A DNA stretch of 6,496 nucleotides from a bacterium (GTDB lineage Bacteria > Muiribacteriota > Ozemobacteria > Ozemobacterales > Ozemobacteraceae): NCBI GenBank assembly GCA_016192885.1, contig JACPTH010000179.1, positions 1 through 6,496 of the forward strand. Direction: 5' to 3'. Both the position numbers and the translations under genes were made by a program. Positions 5,527-6,496 of this stretch are shown here, in pieces. The notes below the pieces were generated by a model that saw only the letters and a program-made list of their open reading frames with translations, ran no database searches and was not told the origin of the DNA. Positions within the stretch are counted from its first letter, which is position 1, and each line of letters opens with the position of its first letter.

Positions 5527-6496
5527 CCGTTTTAGCGAAAAGCCTTTACTTGTACATATCACAACGGTTCCGATTACCCTAGCCTTTCTTTCAGGGCAAG
5601 TCAGCTTTATGAAGAGCAGAGGTTTGCGAATTCATGCGATCTCTTCACCTGGGAGTCTCCTGGAAAAATTTTCAGCCCAGGAGAAAATTCAGGTACATCC
5701 GGTAAAAATGTCAAGAAAAATTACCCCTTTTGATGACCTTCAAGCCCTTTTTCGCATCCTTTGCCTCCTTAGGAAACTTAAGCCCAAAATCGTTCATTCT
5801 CACACTCCAAAAGCCGGGTTATTAGGCATGATAGCCGCGAGACTTTTAAATGTTCCCGTAAGAATTTATCATATTCACGGGTTTCCGTTTATGACGTCCA
5901 AAGGAATGAAACGTTCCTTGTTGATTTCATCCGAGAAACTTTCGTGTAAATTTTCTAACCAAGTCTTTTGTGTTAGCAGATCGATACGAGAATTTGCGAT
6001 TTCAAAGAGAATTTGTCAGGCGAAGAAAATTAAAACGCTATTAAATGGAAGCATCAATGGAGTGGATGCAATCGGAGCTTTTGACCCCTCCAAGCTCGAT
6101 TTGGTTCATAAGCAAAAAATTCGTAAAAGTTTGGGAATTCCTATGGAGGCGATAGTTGTAGGCTTTGTCGGGCGGTTAGTAAAAGACAAGGGTATTGAAG
6201 AGCTTTTTTGCGCATGGAAAGCTTTAAAGGACGGAATTCATAATCTACGCTTATTGTTAATAGGCCCATTTGAACCAAACGACCCGCTAAAAAAAGATAC
6301 GATGATTTCTCTTCACCGCGATTCTCGAATTCACCTTGTAGGGTTTGTTCAGAAAGAAGAACTTCCGTCATATTATTCCGCAATGGATTTTTTCGTTTTA
6401 CCCAGTTATAGAGAAGGGTTTCCCGTAACCCCGCTTGAAGCGGGCGCCATGGAGTTGCCGGTGGTCGGAACAAATATTCCCGGATGCGTAGACGCC
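5504..6496 (+). CDS. GT4-family glycosyltransferase, 3' end beyond the window
   Basis: This is a second GT-B-fold GT4 enzyme, of the type found in O-antigen, capsule or exopolysaccharide clusters, often next to an undecaprenyl-phosphate sugar transferase. The frame is open to the last base (331 residues), with perhaps 40-60 residues missing. Visible motifs are LVHITTVPITLAFLSGQ near the N-terminus, KIVHSHTPKAGLLGM (96-110), VRIYHIHGFPFMT, LLNGSINGVDA (179-189), GFVGRLVKDKG (220-230, with the donor-site R and K), and EX7E in EGFPVTPLE (E304, E312), then LPVVGTNIPGCVDA. I choose ATG 5504 (MRKLPKNN...), preceded by GAAGG at a short spacing of 3 bases. TTG 5513 in the same frame is an alternative. 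Either start lies inside the upstream glycosyltransferase gene, which implies translational coupling. The substrate is unknown. Confidence 0.93.
   Translation, partial: MRKLPKNNRFSEKPLLVHITTVPITLAFLSGQVSFMKSRGLRIHAISSPGSLLEKFSAQEKIQVHPVKMSRKITPFDDLQALFRILCLLRKLKPKIVHSHTPKAGLLGMIAARLLNVPVRIYHIHGFPFMTSKGMKRSLLISSEKLSCKFSNQVFCVSRSIREFAISKRICQAKKIKTLLNGSINGVDAIGAFDPSKLDLVHKQKIRKSLGIPMEAIVVGFVGRLVKDKGIEELFCAWKALKDGIHNLRLLLIGPFEPNDPLKKDTMISLHRDSRIHLVGFVQKEELPSYYSAMDFFVLPSYREGFPVTPLEAGAMELPVVGTNIPGCVDA

Noticed and set aside
6141..6473. 110-codon minus-strand frame inside the second glycosyltransferase
   Set aside because: It is a shadow of the GT4 donor domain including its EX7E motif; the + frame is open to the window end and clearly conserved.

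Overview
This window comes from a bacterial chromosome, moderately AT-rich with many T and A homopolymer runs. It is densely coded on the + strand only. I see no phage, insertion sequence, CRISPR, tRNA or rRNA. The gene set (PgsA, PgpA, and GT4 glycosyltransferases of a lipid-linked surface-polysaccharide type) fits a diderm (Gram-negative-type) bacterium. The overall feel of the proteins and the near absence of Shine-Dalgarno sequences suggest a non-proteobacterial lineage, perhaps near the PVC/Verrucomicrobiota group. That placement is a weak inference.

Layout. (1) Bases 1-504 hold the 3' end of an unrecognised multi-pass membrane protein that starts before the window. (2) Bases 510-2675 encode a large YfhO-like (GT-C fold) membrane protein. 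Its genuine C-terminus lies in another frame at about 2552-2734, so the gene carries a frame break with an apparent small deletion. (3) Bases 2735-3038 contain no convincing gene but have two clear stem-loops. (4) Bases 3039-4107 hold the phospholipid pair pgsA-pgpA, coupled by an ATGA overlap. pgpA needs a one-base correction, or a -1 frameshift, in a run of eight T. (5) Bases 4108-4404 are non-coding. They contain a sharply GC-rich, hairpin-rich island with mutually exclusive pairings, then an AT-rich promoter-like stretch. (6) Bases 4405-6496 hold two overlapping GT4 glycosyltransferases, the second running off the window, which look like the start of a surface-polysaccharide operon.

Function. 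PgsA makes phosphatidylglycerol phosphate and PgpA dephosphorylates it, so the pair gives two consecutive steps to phosphatidylglycerol. The YfhO-like protein and the two GT4 enzymes point to envelope glycan assembly. No clearly new system is visible. The points most worth following up are the GC-rich structured island before the glycosyltransferases, the T8 frame break in pgpA with its slippery heptamer, and the displaced C-terminus of the YfhO-like gene.
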